Positions 55,618 to 64,000 of a DNA stretch of 64,000 nt are shown here, in pieces (the stretch's first letter is position 1; every line of letters begins with the position of its first letter). Source of the DNA: Clostridium sp. Marseille-P299. GTDB lineage: Bacteria > Bacillota > Clostridia > Lachnospirales > Lachnospiraceae. Both the position numbers and the translations under genes were made by a program. Under the pieces are notes generated by a model. That model searched no databases and was not told where the DNA came from. It saw only the letters and a list, made by a program, of their open reading frames with translations. Location of the stretch: NCBI RefSeq assembly GCF_900078195.1, contig NZ_FJVE01000007.1:2542001-2606000 (forward strand), read 5' to 3'.

Positions 55618-56208
55618 CTATAATAATTTACTAATTTGCTTTATAATATTTTCTTTTGTATTTCCTTTTTCATTATAAATAATATTGGTGCAATATTCAC
55701 GGAATTCTGCATCCTTTTTTTGCTTTGAAAATAAATCATCAATTTTTGCATCCGAATATCCACGAGTCGTCTTTAAACGCTCTCTTCTCTCTTCTTCTGA
55801 AGCATACACATACCAGATTTCATCGCAAAAAGAAACATACCCTGCTTCTTTTAGCAGGGCTGTTTCTACTAAGACAGCCTGATAGTTTCCTTCCTCTCTT
55901 AAGCGCTCTATCGTAGCATGTACTTCTATTAGTACCTGCGGATGTGTTAATTCATTTAATCGGAGTAACTTTTTCTCGTCTGCAAAAACAATCATAGCTA
56001 ACTTTTTACGGTCAATTTCTTTATTTTCTAAAAGAATATCTTCTCCAAATTCTTTTACTACACCATCATAAGAAGCTCCGCCCTTTTGCATTTGTCTTCT
56101 AGCAATTTCATCCGTGTAGATGGCATAAACCTTAAAGTTTTTTACAATAATATCTGCAACTGTTGACTTACCACTGCCAGCTCCACCTGTTAATCCAATT
56201 ACTTTCAT
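55618..56208 (-). CDS. coaE: Dephospho-CoA kinase
   Basis: A 196-aa P-loop kinase for the last step of coenzyme A synthesis. Walker A is IGLTGGAGSGKSTVADI (residues 4-20). The CoA-binding region has ELTHPQVLIEVHATI and VETALLKEAG, and RLKTTRGYSD is the lid. I placed the start at ATG 56208, preceded by AGGTGG; the frame opens four codons earlier. It follows polA by 24 bases, the standard Firmicute arrangement (polA-coaE). Confidence 0.96.
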   Translation of the reverse strand: MKVIGLTGGAGSGKSTVADIIVKNFKVYAIYTDEIARRQMQKGGASYDGVVKEFGEDILLENKEIDRKKLAMIVFADEKKLLRLNELTHPQVLIEVHATIERLREEGNYQAVLVETALLKEAGYVSFCDEIWYVYASEEERRERLKTTRGYSDAKIDDLFSKQKKDAEFREYCTNIIYNEKGNTKENIIKQISKLL

Positions 56209-56232
56209 GTATATTTCCACCTATCTTATGCA

Positions 56233-59200
56233 CTACTTTGCTTCGTACCAATTCTTTCCTTCATTTACATCAGCAACAAGAGGAACTAATAATTCTGCCG
56301 CTCTTTGCATCTCATTTACAATGATTTCTTTTACAGTTTCAATTTCTGATTTTTCTGTCTCTACTAACAATTCATCGTGAATTTGTAAAAGCAATCTTGA
56401 TTTTAAATTTTGCTTTTTCAACTCTTGATTTACTCGAATCATTGCTATTTTTATAATATCTGCTGCTGTTCCTTGAATTGGAGAATTCATGGCAATACGT
56501 TCTTCTGCAGAACGCTTCATGAAATTCGTATTATTTAAATCTGGTACTGGACGGATACGACCAAATAACGTTGTTACTACACCAGTGTTTCGGCCATTCT
56601 CCACTTGTTCATCCAAAAATGTTTTTACTCTTGGATATGTTTCAAAATATTTATTGATATAATCTTCTGCATCGCTTCTTGAAATATCAAGGTCCTGTGA
56701 AAGACTAAATGCACTAATTCCATAAACAATACCAAAGTTTACAGCCTTTGCATTGCTTCGTTGAGCACTGGTTACTTCATCAAATGGTGTATGAAATACC
56801 TGTGATGCTGTCAATCGATGAATATCTTGCTCTTGTTTATATGCTTCAATTAAACGCTCATCACCTGACATATGCGCTAACACACGTAGTTCGATTTGTG
56901 AATAATCGGCATCCAAGAATACAAAACCATCTTCTGGAATGAATACTTTACGAATTTGACGACCTAACTCCATACGGATTGGTATATTTTGAAGATTTGG
57001 TTCTGTACTACTAATTCGTCCAGTTGCAGTTACTGTCTGATTAAAAATGCCATGAATACGCTCATCATTTTCAATATAGTTATCAAGTCCATCAGCATAG
57101 GTTGATTTTAATTTCGTCAATTGACGATATTCAAGAATCATTTCTACTACAGGATGGTCTGATTTTAACTTTTCTAGTACCTCAGCAGATGTGGAATAGC
57201 CAGTCTTTGTCTTTTTACCAAATGGTAATTGCATTTTTTCAAAAAGAATGACTCCTAATTGCTTTGGAGAATTGATATTAAACTCTTCACCCACTTGTTC
57301 ATAAATCTTCTTCTCAAGTGTCTTAATACCCTCTTCTAGCATATCCCCATATTCTTTTAACTCTTCACGGTTTACCTTAATACCACGCTCTTGCATATCG
57401 TAAAGCGTATAAACCAATGGCATTTCAATTGTTTTATAAAGTTCTGTCATTCCATATGCATCTAGTACCTTTAAGAGAACATCTTTTGCAAAATAAGATA
57501 CTACGCTAGAATAACCACACAATTGTAAGAAATTAGCCTCATCGGATTCATAAAAATTCTCATAGCTACTCTTACCAAGTATCTCTTTTTCACTTAAAAG
57601 ATCTATTTCAAATACTTGTTTAGCAATATCAGAAAACTCGTAATGCTGACGAACTGGGTCACATAGATATGCAGCAATTGCAATATCTAAAATATTATCC
57701 TCTTCTGTAGCCTGTAAGTACTGTAATTGTTTTTTCAAATCATTTGTACATAATAAAACTTTTGATTTTATTAATGAATTCACTTGATCTAACAAGTATT
57801 GTTCTGTAATAAACCCACTCGTTATAATTACAACCGTTCTAACTTCTTGTTTTGCATCAGCAAATGTTAGTGAAACTGCAAAGAGTTGTGATTTATCTGC
57901 TAAAAGTTGAAATGCTACAGGGCTGTTATTTTTTAAAGAAACCTCTTTTATTTCATTAAAAATACTATCTGCTTGCGCAAAATCTTTTACTAAGGCAAAC
58001 TGTTTTTCTTTAATTTCTTTTATGATTTCCTTCTCAGAATAAAAATCTGCATATGCTACAATTTTGTTTTCAGAATTAGATTTCGTTGTGGATTCTTCAA
58101 TAGAGTCAGAATTTACAATAGCTGATTTTGCTGTTTTACCTACTTTTGTTTTCTTATCTACTGTAGCTGTCTTACCTGCTACTAAATCCTCTTCATCTAC
58201 TTCAAGTTCTTTGTTTGAATTTACAGCGTTTTTATCCATTTCATCTGTTGTTCCATCTGAACTATTAGTAGGTAACATTTTATCTATATTTAAGGATTTA
58301 AACTCTAATAAATCAAACATATGCTGCGCTTTTTCACGGTCAATATCAATGGTTAAGCTATCAAGTGTAACATCTGCTAAATCAATGTCTCTTTTGATTG
58401 TTGCAAGCTGTTCACTTAAATAAGCAGCCTTTTCACCAACTAACTCGGTATCGCTTGTCTTTAGCAAATAGTTCATTGGAGATCTCTTAATTCCGATGCT
58501 CTTCCAATATTCAACCATCTGCTTTTTCTCATCCTCATTCAAATCACGTATTGCAGAATATAACTTGTCCACTGTTTCATATTCCTTGATTAAGGCAACA
58601 GCAGTTGTTTCACCAATTCCAGGAACACCTTTAATATTATCCGAACTATCCCCTTGCAATCCTTTTAAGGATGGTACACTAGAAGGAAGTATTCCAAACT
58701 CTTCTTTTACTAGCTCTGGTGTAAATTGAAACGTACGATCTGGAACATTTAATATGCTACGGTCCAAATTATACTTTTTAAATAACTCATCGGTCTTTTT
58801 GGCTGTACTATGAATTAACCATACATTGGTTTGCTCTGTAATTAATTGCAGGTAATCATTATCCTTCGTTAATATACGAATCGGTACATCATGTTCAAAC
58901 TTTTCACATAAGGAACCGCTAAAATCATCCGCTTCATATCTTCTATCCATAAACTGTGGTATATTCATTTGTTTTAATACATCTTGACATAGTGCAAACT
59001 GATCTTTTAAAGGTTCAAGAGTTTCCCCACGATTTCCTTTATAATCTGGATATAATTCTCTACGGAATGTATCTCTACTAACATCCCATGCAACTGCGAT
59101 GTATTTTGGCTTTTGGTCCTTTATTATTTTAAGCATGACACGTAGAAAGCCATATACGGCATTGGTATACACGCCCGTAGTTGTTTGCATGATTTTAGAG

Positions 59201-59340
59201 AAAAATTGCTCTTTTTCTTCTAAGGTTTTTGCAAATATAATTTCCTTTGGCAGGTTTCCAAAAAACTGTGTTGACAGTAAACTGGAACCATCAATTATTA
59301 ATAAAAATGGCGTCTCCTCATGATTGGTTTTATTCGTCAT
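56233..59340 (-). CDS. polA: DNA polymerase I
   Basis: A 1035-aa repair and Okazaki-fragment polymerase. The 5' nuclease domain (about 1-330) has LLIIDGSSLL and the acidic metal site YEADDFSGSL, then LQGDSSDNIKGVPGIGETTA. A lysine- and serine-rich insert of about 80 residues (about 360-440) precedes the 3'-5' exonuclease-like domain. That domain lacks the DxE motif (it reads VAFQLLADK), so proofreading is probably absent as in Bacillus Pol I. The polymerase has VFLDADYSQIELRVLAH (motif A), KAVNFGIVYGIS (motif B) and LLQIHDELLVET (motif C). At 1035 aa it is longer than the usual 880-930. It lies between a zf-HC2 gene and coaE. Confidence 0.97.
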   Translation of the reverse strand: MTNKTNHEETPFLLIIDGSSLLSTQFFGNLPKEIIFAKTLEEKEQFFSKIMQTTTGVYTNAVYGFLRVMLKIIKDQKPKYIAVAWDVSRDTFRRELYPDYKGNRGETLEPLKDQFALCQDVLKQMNIPQFMDRRYEADDFSGSLCEKFEHDVPIRILTKDNDYLQLITEQTNVWLIHSTAKKTDELFKKYNLDRSILNVPDRTFQFTPELVKEEFGILPSSVPSLKGLQGDSSDNIKGVPGIGETTAVALIKEYETVDKLYSAIRDLNEDEKKQMVEYWKSIGIKRSPMNYLLKTSDTELVGEKAAYLSEQLATIKRDIDLADVTLDSLTIDIDREKAQHMFDLLEFKSLNIDKMLPTNSSDGTTDEMDKNAVNSNKELEVDEEDLVAGKTATVDKKTKVGKTAKSAIVNSDSIEESTTKSNSENKIVAYADFYSEKEIIKEIKEKQFALVKDFAQADSIFNEIKEVSLKNNSPVAFQLLADKSQLFAVSLTFADAKQEVRTVVIITSGFITEQYLLDQVNSLIKSKVLLCTNDLKKQLQYLQATEEDNILDIAIAAYLCDPVRQHYEFSDIAKQVFEIDLLSEKEILGKSSYENFYESDEANFLQLCGYSSVVSYFAKDVLLKVLDAYGMTELYKTIEMPLVYTLYDMQERGIKVNREELKEYGDMLEEGIKTLEKKIYEQVGEEFNINSPKQLGVILFEKMQLPFGKKTKTGYSTSAEVLEKLKSDHPVVEMILEYRQLTKLKSTYADGLDNYIENDERIHGIFNQTVTATGRISSTEPNLQNIPIRMELGRQIRKVFIPEDGFVFLDADYSQIELRVLAHMSGDERLIEAYKQEQDIHRLTASQVFHTPFDEVTSAQRSNAKAVNFGIVYGISAFSLSQDLDISRSDAEDYINKYFETYPRVKTFLDEQVENGRNTGVVTTLFGRIRPVPDLNNTNFMKRSAEERIAMNSPIQGTAADIIKIAMIRVNQELKKQNLKSRLLLQIHDELLVETEKSEIETVKEIIVNEMQRAAELLVPLVADVNEGKNWYEAK

Positions 59341-59367
59341 ATTTTACCTTCACTTTCTTAGTATATT

Positions 59368-59934
59368 TTATCTAGTATTATCTAGCTCATGTTCAAAATC
59401 AATTTGTCTGAAATAGCATCTCTTATTCATATAGTCGATTGATTTTTTATATAGTAAGGAACGATAATATTGCTTCTTAGCCGCATACTCTTTTAAATCA
59501 GTATCATAACTAGCAAACAATGCAACTACTTTACTTTTATCGTCTGGTATCCCAGAATAATTTAAGTCAAAGTTTGGCCTTTTCACTACTTCTTGATTCA
59601 CTTGACTCTTTCCGAAGGATATACTTGATATCATAACAAAAGTAACCATTACAAATAGAAAATAAAATCTTTTTCTAATTCTGCGTGCCTTCGCTCGCCG
59701 AATCATCTCTTCATACTCTTTAATCTTTAATTTTAAATCTTCAGAATAATTATTGGACAATTCCTTATCATCATCTAGTTGTTCCATAGCAGTTAGCAAT
59801 GCATAATAAACGTCCAATTCTTCCATACAAATCGGACATCCATTTATGTGAGCTAGGAATTCTTCTAATTTGGCCATGTCAAGTTGACCACGGATAAAAG
59901 GAGTTATAAGATTCTGTGCATCCATGCATGTCAT
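59368..59934 (-). CDS. zf-HC2-type membrane protein (anti-sigma-factor-like)
   Basis: A 188-aa protein with a zinc-binding anti-sigma fold: C3, H29, C33 and C36 (HINGCPIC) give the HC2 pattern used by ZAS anti-sigma factors. One transmembrane helix lies at about residues 89-107 (FYFLFVMVTFVMISSISFG) and an extracytoplasmic tail of about 80 residues follows. No sigma factor gene is adjacent, so whether it binds one is unknown; many clostridial HC2 proteins of this size are not paired. GGAGGTG precedes the ATG by 12 bases. It lies upstream of polA and downstream of the tRNA promoter (opposite strand). I chose the start so as to retain C3. Confidence 0.78.
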   Translation of the reverse strand: MTCMDAQNLITPFIRGQLDMAKLEEFLAHINGCPICMEELDVYYALLTAMEQLDDDKELSNNYSEDLKLKIKEYEEMIRRAKARRIRKRFYFLFVMVTFVMISSISFGKSQVNQEVVKRPNFDLNYSGIPDDKSKVVALFASYDTDLKEYAAKKQYYRSLLYKKSIDYMNKRCYFRQIDFEHELDNTR

Positions 59935-60152
59935 AACTTGACTTCACCTCCTCTATTAAATTAACAAGCATCTATCATAAATATGAATTTTGTTATAGTC
60001 TTTCCCATATCTAAATTTAAACCTGTACAAAATAAATATTACACTTTTTTTATAAAAATTGCAAACCTCTTTCCGTTTACAACAGCTGTAACATCAATAT
60101 TTAGCTGACATTTTAATACATAATATTACTTTAAAAAACATGTAAATTTTGC

Positions 60153-60181
60153 TTGCATTCTTTGGATTATTGTGTTAGAAT
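60153..60181 (+). promoter_or_regulatory. Promoter of tRNA-Leu
   Basis: TTGCAT, exact 17-base spacer and TAGAAT, ending 12 bases before the tRNA 5' end. The start site would be near 60188. Confidence 0.7.
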
Positions 60182-60193
60182 AATCTTCGCTAA

Positions 60194-60276
60194 GCGGATG
60201 TGGCGGAATGGCAGACGCATCAGACTCAAAATCTGACGAGGGCAACCTCGTAAGGGTTCAAGTCCCTTTATCCGCA
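60194..60276 (+). tRNA. tRNA-Leu (anticodon CAA)
   Basis: An 83-base class II tRNA. The acceptor stem is GCGGATG/TATCCGC (one G-U) with discriminator A. The anticodon stem TCAGA/TCTGA encloses loop CTCAAAA, giving anticodon CAA for UUG codons. The long variable arm CGAGGGCAACCTCG is typical of leucine tRNA, and the T arm is AAGGG-TTCAAGT-CCCTT. The 3' CCA is not encoded. It is one of only two plus-strand genes in the window and has its own promoter and terminator. Confidence 0.97.
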
Positions 60277-60288
60277 TAATAGAAATGA

Positions 60289-60329
60289 AATCCCGAAAGT
60301 CAATAAAATAAGACTTTCGGGATTTTTTT
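60289..60329 (+). terminator. Intrinsic terminator of tRNA-Leu
   Basis: Perfect 13-base arms AATCCCGAAAGTC/GACTTTCGGGATT followed by TTTTT, 12 bases after the tRNA. The next 160 bases to 60490 are AT-rich with nothing recognisable. Confidence 0.92.
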
Positions 60330-60489
60330 GTAGAGTTTTTAAATTAACTCTGATGCATTCATCACTATTATTTTTCAGTTTTTCTAAAAAAAAATTCTAA
60401 AAAATTTCAAGTTTATATATTCTTATGCTTAAACTGATAATTATTTATTTGCTTACTAATTAATTTCCTAAAAGTAGTATCTATTAATT

Positions 60490-60762
60490 TTATCCAAAAA
60501 GCATTGCAAGTACCTTATATCGATAAACTTTCTTTGGTTTCTTCTCTACATACCAAACTGTCATACGATGACCTTCTTGGGATTTAGCATTTACAGCCAA
60601 TGAATTTTCCGATGTTACAATCTTATTACCTGCATGATAGGAAAAATAAGACCACTTTTGCGTTGTCGTTGGGCTTTTATGCAATGTTCTATTGCTTAGG
60701 TTTTTATTATTTCCTACTGTAACATTCGCTAATATGGCATCCACTTTAATAATCTTCTTCAT
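60490..60762 (-). CDS. 90-aa protein of unknown function
   Basis: A small basic protein (MKKIIKVDAILANV...YKVLAMLFG) with no signal peptide, membrane helix or motif I recognise. I chose ATG 60762 because GAGGG is four bases upstream; seven more codons are open. It is rich in Thr, Ser and Lys with aromatic residues (WSYFSYHAG, TVWYVEKKPKKVYRY). It lies in a low-density area between tRNA-Leu and a damaged regulator gene, where accessory or recently acquired genes are plausible. Confidence 0.5.
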   Translation of the reverse strand: MKKIIKVDAILANVTVGNNKNLSNRTLHKSPTTTQKWSYFSYHAGNKIVTSENSLAVNAKSQEGHRMTVWYVEKKPKKVYRYKVLAMLFG

Positions 60763-60841
60763 ATTACCCTCTACTTTCCGCACATACTGTGCTATAATTT
60801 AATTCTGTTTACTTACAACACTTATAATTTTCACTACAGAA

Positions 60842-60880
60842 TTACTTTTTAATTGGGATATTTGCATTAATTTTTTTCAT
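60842..60880 (-). CDS. 12-codon open frame with strong ribosome-binding site
   Basis: From ATG 60880 to TAA 60842, preceded six bases earlier by GGGAGGAG, encoding MKKINANIPIKK. It precedes the 90-aa gene by 80 bases on the same strand. It could be a leader peptide or the remnant of a longer gene. The rest of the stretch 60763-61055 shows nothing else. Confidence 0.3.
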   Translation of the reverse strand: MKKINANIPIKK

Positions 60881-61055
60881 TTTTATCTCCTCCCATTTTT
60901 ACCATCAAATCTCTGTTCCATACCAACGATATATTTAAAATCATTTTATCTTTTGTACATGTATTTGTCAAATAATGGTACAATCATTTTATATATTAGA
61001 TCAATTCAATTATTTTTTAGAATAACACAGCGGGCACGACAAAAGTATGTCATGG

Positions 61056-61556
61056 TTAATTATATAAATTCTGTGCTTTTTTCAATCTATTACTAATCTC
61101 CATTCGCCAATATGTAAACTCTACTGAAAGAGAAGATTCAATAGCATTTTTTAAAACAGAGATTTTAGGAGCAAGAGAATTTTTATAATGAGAAGATAAG
61201 TCAATTAAAATATGATTTGATGCATAAACTTCGCTTCTGTTAGGGAAAAACTTATCCATAAGATTTTGATATTTTTTATCTTGTGATACACTGTCAAGAC
61301 TTGATAGACCAACAAACACTGCACGCAGTTCTTCATCTGTGAAAAGCGTTTTATCAATTTTATATCCTTCAGCACTCATTATTCCACCGTTGCTTCCCTG
61401 CATTGTAATAACAGGAATACCTGCTTTGCAAATATCTTCAATATCTCGATTGATAGTTCGTCTTGAGACTTCGAATTTTTCTGCAAGGTATGGTGCAGTT
61501 ACTTTTTCTTTTTGTAATAACACAGTAATAATACCAATTAACCTGTCGATTTTCAC
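61056..61556 (-). pseudogene. YafY/WYL-type DeoR-like regulator lacking most of its WYL domain
   Basis: A 166-aa product with a typical N-terminal helix-turn-helix (residues 1-60: APYLAEKFEVSRRTINRDIE) and the start of the linker. Family members are about 300 aa and continue after SVEFTY into a WYL ligand domain. Here VEFTYW (about 148) runs directly into RMEISNRLKKAQNLYN, which resembles the usual extreme C-terminus, so about 130 residues seem deleted in frame. GTG 61556 is the start, with AAAGGAA upstream. It could still encode a short DNA-binding protein. The call of internal deletion is inference. Confidence 0.6.
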
Positions 61557-61649
61557 TTATCTATTCCTTTCATATTCAATTTCATTTATTCATAGCATTT
61601 TAATACATCAGGAAAATTTATTTATGAATAGATACTTTAAATAATTAAA

Positions 61650-61671
61650 GGACTATAGTTATCTATAGCCC
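61650..61671 (-). terminator. Terminator after the ComEC-like gene
   Basis: GGGCTATAG/CTATAGTCC stem (one G-U) with four-base loop, followed by TTTAATTATTT on the minus strand and by TTTTT on the plus strand; it may work in both directions. Confidence 0.6.
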
Positions 61672-61810
61672 TTTTTAAATAGCAGATTAGTTTTCCTATA
61701 CTATTTCTAGTGTTACCAAAAACTTAATAACTATTTTTCTTCCTTTATATCATAATATCACATTTAATCATTAAAAGAGACCTTACTTTCTTGTAATAAT
61801 ATAAAACATT

Positions 61811-63250
61811 TTATGGATTGCAATTTTTACATGCAGAATATCCTTTATTAATTACCTCATCTCTCGCACCATCAAAATAAATTTTATTGCTTTCTTTCAT
61901 CTGTTTCACTGACCTACAAGTAGGATAATGAAACTTTTTAGTGTTCTTATTAAGAATATAAGTTGTTGTTTTCGGAACTTCATATTGGACTGGAGTTTCA
62001 GTTGGTTTTAATGTCGGAGTAGCTGTAGCAACCACATCTCCATGAGCATTCGTTTTGCTTGGATTGGTACTCCACTTTATGCTTTTCCCATCCGACACAG
62101 CGATAATAGTTCCTTGCTCATCTGTTCTATAAATATCTATTCCTCTTTCAGTTAACTTATCAATGGTATCTTTATTAGGATGCCCATATGAATTATCTTT
62201 TCCAACTGAAATTACAACAGCATTTGGTTTTACTGCATCTAAGAATTCATCCGTTGTAGACGTTTTACTGCCATGATGACCTAATTTTAAAACATCAGCA
62301 TTTAAATCAATTCCATTTCTAAGAATATCCCCTTCAGCTTCTTTTTCTGCATCACCAGTAAGTATAAAACTATCGTAATTATTGGTTAATTTAATACCAA
62401 CTGACCAATCATTTAAGTCATCACCATATGAGGAATTTGGTGCTATTATTGTAAATTTTGCTGTGCCTAACGTATATTCATTGCCCACAACTGGTTTAGT
62501 AATTTTTAGACCTTTTTCTTCGATTGCGTCCAAAACATCTTCAAACGTTTGTGTTGTATGTTCTTTCTCAGGCAGAATAACCTTACCTATATCAAAATTT
62601 CTTATAACTGCATCCAATGATCCAATATGATCTTCGTGAGGATGAGTGCCTATTACATATTCTAAACGATCTACTTTATTTTTCTTTAAGTATGACAAAA
62701 TTAACTCTTCATCTGCATTATTACCTGCATCAATGAGCATGTATTGTTTGCTAGATTCAATGAGGATACAATCTGCTTGACCAACATCAATGAAATGAAC
62801 CTTCATGTTTGGTTCATCTTTTATTTCTGTTACAGTAGGTGTAATTGTTGGCTCAATCACAGGTGTTGCTGAAACAATATTTTCTTGACTTGTTTCAATT
62901 ATATTCCCGTCAATACTGTGGGAATCATCCTTGTCAATCACTTTTTCAGATTCAATCTGAGCTATAACAGTCGGTGTTATATTTGGATTAACACTATTAT
63001 CAACTGTATCTGGAACAGATGGGGCAAACGCAGCTGATAACATAAATAAAGCCACACCAATAAAAAGTCGATGCGACAGCTTAGGTTTCCTTCCAATTTT
63101 CTCAAGAAAAGATAAAAATGGTGGGAAGATTAATATAGCTAATAATATAAGTAGCACCCCAGAAAAGGTGCTTGAAAGCAAATAACCTAACCCACTCAGA
63201 AAGAATAAAATAGAAAAAAATGTAGCAATTAATTTCTTTAAGTGGATCAT
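61811..63250 (-). CDS. ComEC-like metallo-beta-lactamase-fold protein, membrane anchored
   Basis: A 479-aa protein. Two to three hydrophobic segments (about residues 8-75) anchor or export it, followed by a Thr/Pro-rich linker. The MBL domain (about 155-390) has HFIDVGQADCILIES, GTHPHEDHIGSL (metal motif), LTGDAEKEAEGD, LKLGHHGSKTSTTDEFL and ISVGKDNSYGHPN, the pattern of the extracellular part of ComEC and stand-alone relatives that may be DNA or nucleotide hydrolases. The tail after a second Thr/Pro linker is an Ada-type metal-binding module HYPTCRSVKQMKESNK...GYSACKNC. ComEC channel helices are absent. GGAGAAAA precedes the ATG. It has its own promoter and faces the divergent GNAT gene. Confidence 0.88.
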   Translation of the reverse strand: MIHLKKLIATFFSILFFLSGLGYLLSSTFSGVLLILLAILIFPPFLSFLEKIGRKPKLSHRLFIGVALFMLSAAFAPSVPDTVDNSVNPNITPTVIAQIESEKVIDKDDSHSIDGNIIETSQENIVSATPVIEPTITPTVTEIKDEPNMKVHFIDVGQADCILIESSKQYMLIDAGNNADEELILSYLKKNKVDRLEYVIGTHPHEDHIGSLDAVIRNFDIGKVILPEKEHTTQTFEDVLDAIEEKGLKITKPVVGNEYTLGTAKFTIIAPNSSYGDDLNDWSVGIKLTNNYDSFILTGDAEKEAEGDILRNGIDLNADVLKLGHHGSKTSTTDEFLDAVKPNAVVISVGKDNSYGHPNKDTIDKLTERGIDIYRTDEQGTIIAVSDGKSIKWSTNPSKTNAHGDVVATATPTLKPTETPVQYEVPKTTTYILNKNTKKFHYPTCRSVKQMKESNKIYFDGARDEVINKGYSACKNCNP

Positions 63251-63283
63251 TATTTAATTTTCTCCTTTGTATAGTCTAATTAA

Positions 63284-63312
63284 ATTCTAGCATAATTTAC
63301 TAAATTTTTCAA
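63284..63312 (-). promoter_or_regulatory. Promoter of the ComEC-like gene
   Basis: TTGAAA (63312-63307), exact 17-base spacer and TAGAAT (63289-63284) on the minus strand, about 35 bases before the ATG. Confidence 0.72.
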
Positions 63313-63405
63313 CATGATGGATTAAGATCGCAAATCAGTTCACTATAAAAATTACTGGCGTATGTACAAATTATCTCTTATAATATTTTACGAGGAGGTT
63401 GATTT

Positions 63406-63864
63406 ATGAAAGAGATTGTTATTCGTGAATACCAAGCAAAGGATTGGAAACGTTTAAGAGAAATTCATGATAAAGCCCGAGCAATTGAACTACATCTTGC
63501 TGAATTAAATGATGCTTTTATCCCACTTGCTGAAGCTGCTTTTCGTGAAGGACTATTTGAGTATACGATTTGCGTCGCTACTATAAATGACAAAATCTAT
63601 GGATTTGCCGCATATTCGGAGGATGAACTGGCATGGCTGTATGTGGACCCAGCACATAGTCGTAGAGGTATTGGAAAGAGTTTAATTGAATATGTAATTA
63701 CGCAAATTACAAGAAGACCTATTAATGTAGAAGTCTTGGCAGGTAACGAGCCTGCTTTAAATTTATATAAGTCAATGGGTTTTGAAACAGTTGAAGTATG
63801 CTCTGGTGTAATGCCTGGAAATGAATCATTTCATGTTACAGTGCACTGTATGCAGAAATTTTAA
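63406..63864 (+). CDS. GNAT-family N-acetyltransferase
   Basis: A 152-aa acetyltransferase on the plus strand. The acetyl-CoA loop is SRRGIGKSLIEYVI (about 85-98), preceded by ELAWLYVDPAH and followed by NEPALNLYKSMGFETVEV, all typical of the GNAT fold. The substrate is unknown. GAGGAGG is seven bases before the ATG and TATAAT lies at 63379-63384. It is transcribed divergently from the ComEC-like gene and ends in a hairpin at 63918-63949. It is only distantly similar to the other GNAT protein in this window. Confidence 0.9.
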   Translation: MKEIVIREYQAKDWKRLREIHDKARAIELHLAELNDAFIPLAEAAFREGLFEYTICVATINDKIYGFAAYSEDELAWLYVDPAHSRRGIGKSLIEYVITQITRRPINVEVLAGNEPALNLYKSMGFETVEVCSGVMPGNESFHVTVHCMQKF

Positions 63865-63917
63865 CTGTGATTAATCTGTCTCGATTTTATTATTTATAAT
63901 TACCTTTAGAAATATGC

Positions 63918-63949
63918 AAAAAGGAGTAGCCAAACGCTAATCCTCTTTT
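63918..63949 (+). terminator. Probable terminator of the GNAT gene
   Basis: AAAAGGAGTAGC pairs imperfectly with GCTAATCCTCTTTT around a five-base loop and ends in T's, 53 bases after the stop. The remaining 50 bases of the window show nothing. Confidence 0.5.
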
Positions 63950-64000
63950 CAGTTTAAACTCAGATAATGTACATTTTCTAATAGCCAATGGAGCTTCATT

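Noticed and set aside
59368..59934. Anti-sigma/sigma pair
   Set aside because: The zf-HC2 protein is real, but no ECF sigma factor gene is adjacent on either side.

Overview
The window is low-GC, gram-positive clostridial chromosome. Gene order and protein signatures fit the Lachnospiraceae (clostridial cluster XIVa), for example a Lachnoclostridium phytofermentans-like organism. The species is an inference from general gene content, not something the sequence proves. Nearly every gene is on the minus strand; only a tRNA-Leu and one acetyltransferase near the right end are on the plus strand. There is no phage, insertion sequence or CRISPR array.

Layout, in plus-strand coordinates (transcription runs right to left). 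1-4.2 kb: two GGDEF proteins preceded by two RimK-like ATP-grasp ligases. 4.3-9.4 kb: SpoIIIE/FtsK, UppP and a TepA-like ClpP-fold protease. 9.5-13.9 kb: a GNAT enzyme, MetY translationally coupled to an M16 peptidase, and a membrane-anchored protein with an EIIA(Glc)-like domain that lacks the phosphorylated histidine. 14-19.1 kb: rpsO, a tetrahydrofolate riboswitch with folT, folC, and pnp behind a long structured leader. 19.2-21.4 kb: a zinc-ribbon membrane protein and a MocR-type regulator. 21.4-30.5 kb: the translation operon rimP-nusA-ylxR-ylxQ-infB-rbfA-nrnA-truB-ribF; IF2 carries a long [13 protein letters not shown] repeat region.

30.8-38.4 kb: the histidine operon hisZ-hisG-hisD-hisB-hisA followed by an unusual (degenerate HisF)-HisI-HisE fusion, a 42-aa membrane peptide and birA. 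Its promoter overlaps the terminator of recU. No genuine hisF, hisH or hisC is present. 38.4-46.9 kb: recU, two pseudouridine synthases, a HAD phosphatase, an rRNA m5C methyltransferase, a RelQ-type (p)ppGpp synthetase and two LytR-CpsA-Psr proteins. 47-53.3 kb: a PepD-like dipeptidase, a UPF0210/ACT pair, a WalJ-like hydrolase and a GAF-GGDEF protein. 53.3-60 kb: a zf-HC2 membrane protein, polA, coaE and a large FtsA-like protein. 60.2-64 kb: tRNA-Leu(CAA), small proteins, a WYL-family regulator that seems to have lost its WYL core, a secreted ComEC-like metallo-beta-lactamase-fold protein, and a GNAT enzyme.

Most of the window is housekeeping. The points most worth a second look are the catalytically dead HisF-like module fused to HisIE, the pnp leader that folds around three 33-34-nt repeats, the histidine-less EIIA-like membrane protein, the MocR protein with Arg at the usual PLP-lysine position, the repeat-expanded IF2, and the FtsA-like protein with a beta-grasp-like tail. 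I did not find a clear multi-gene system that is wholly unknown.
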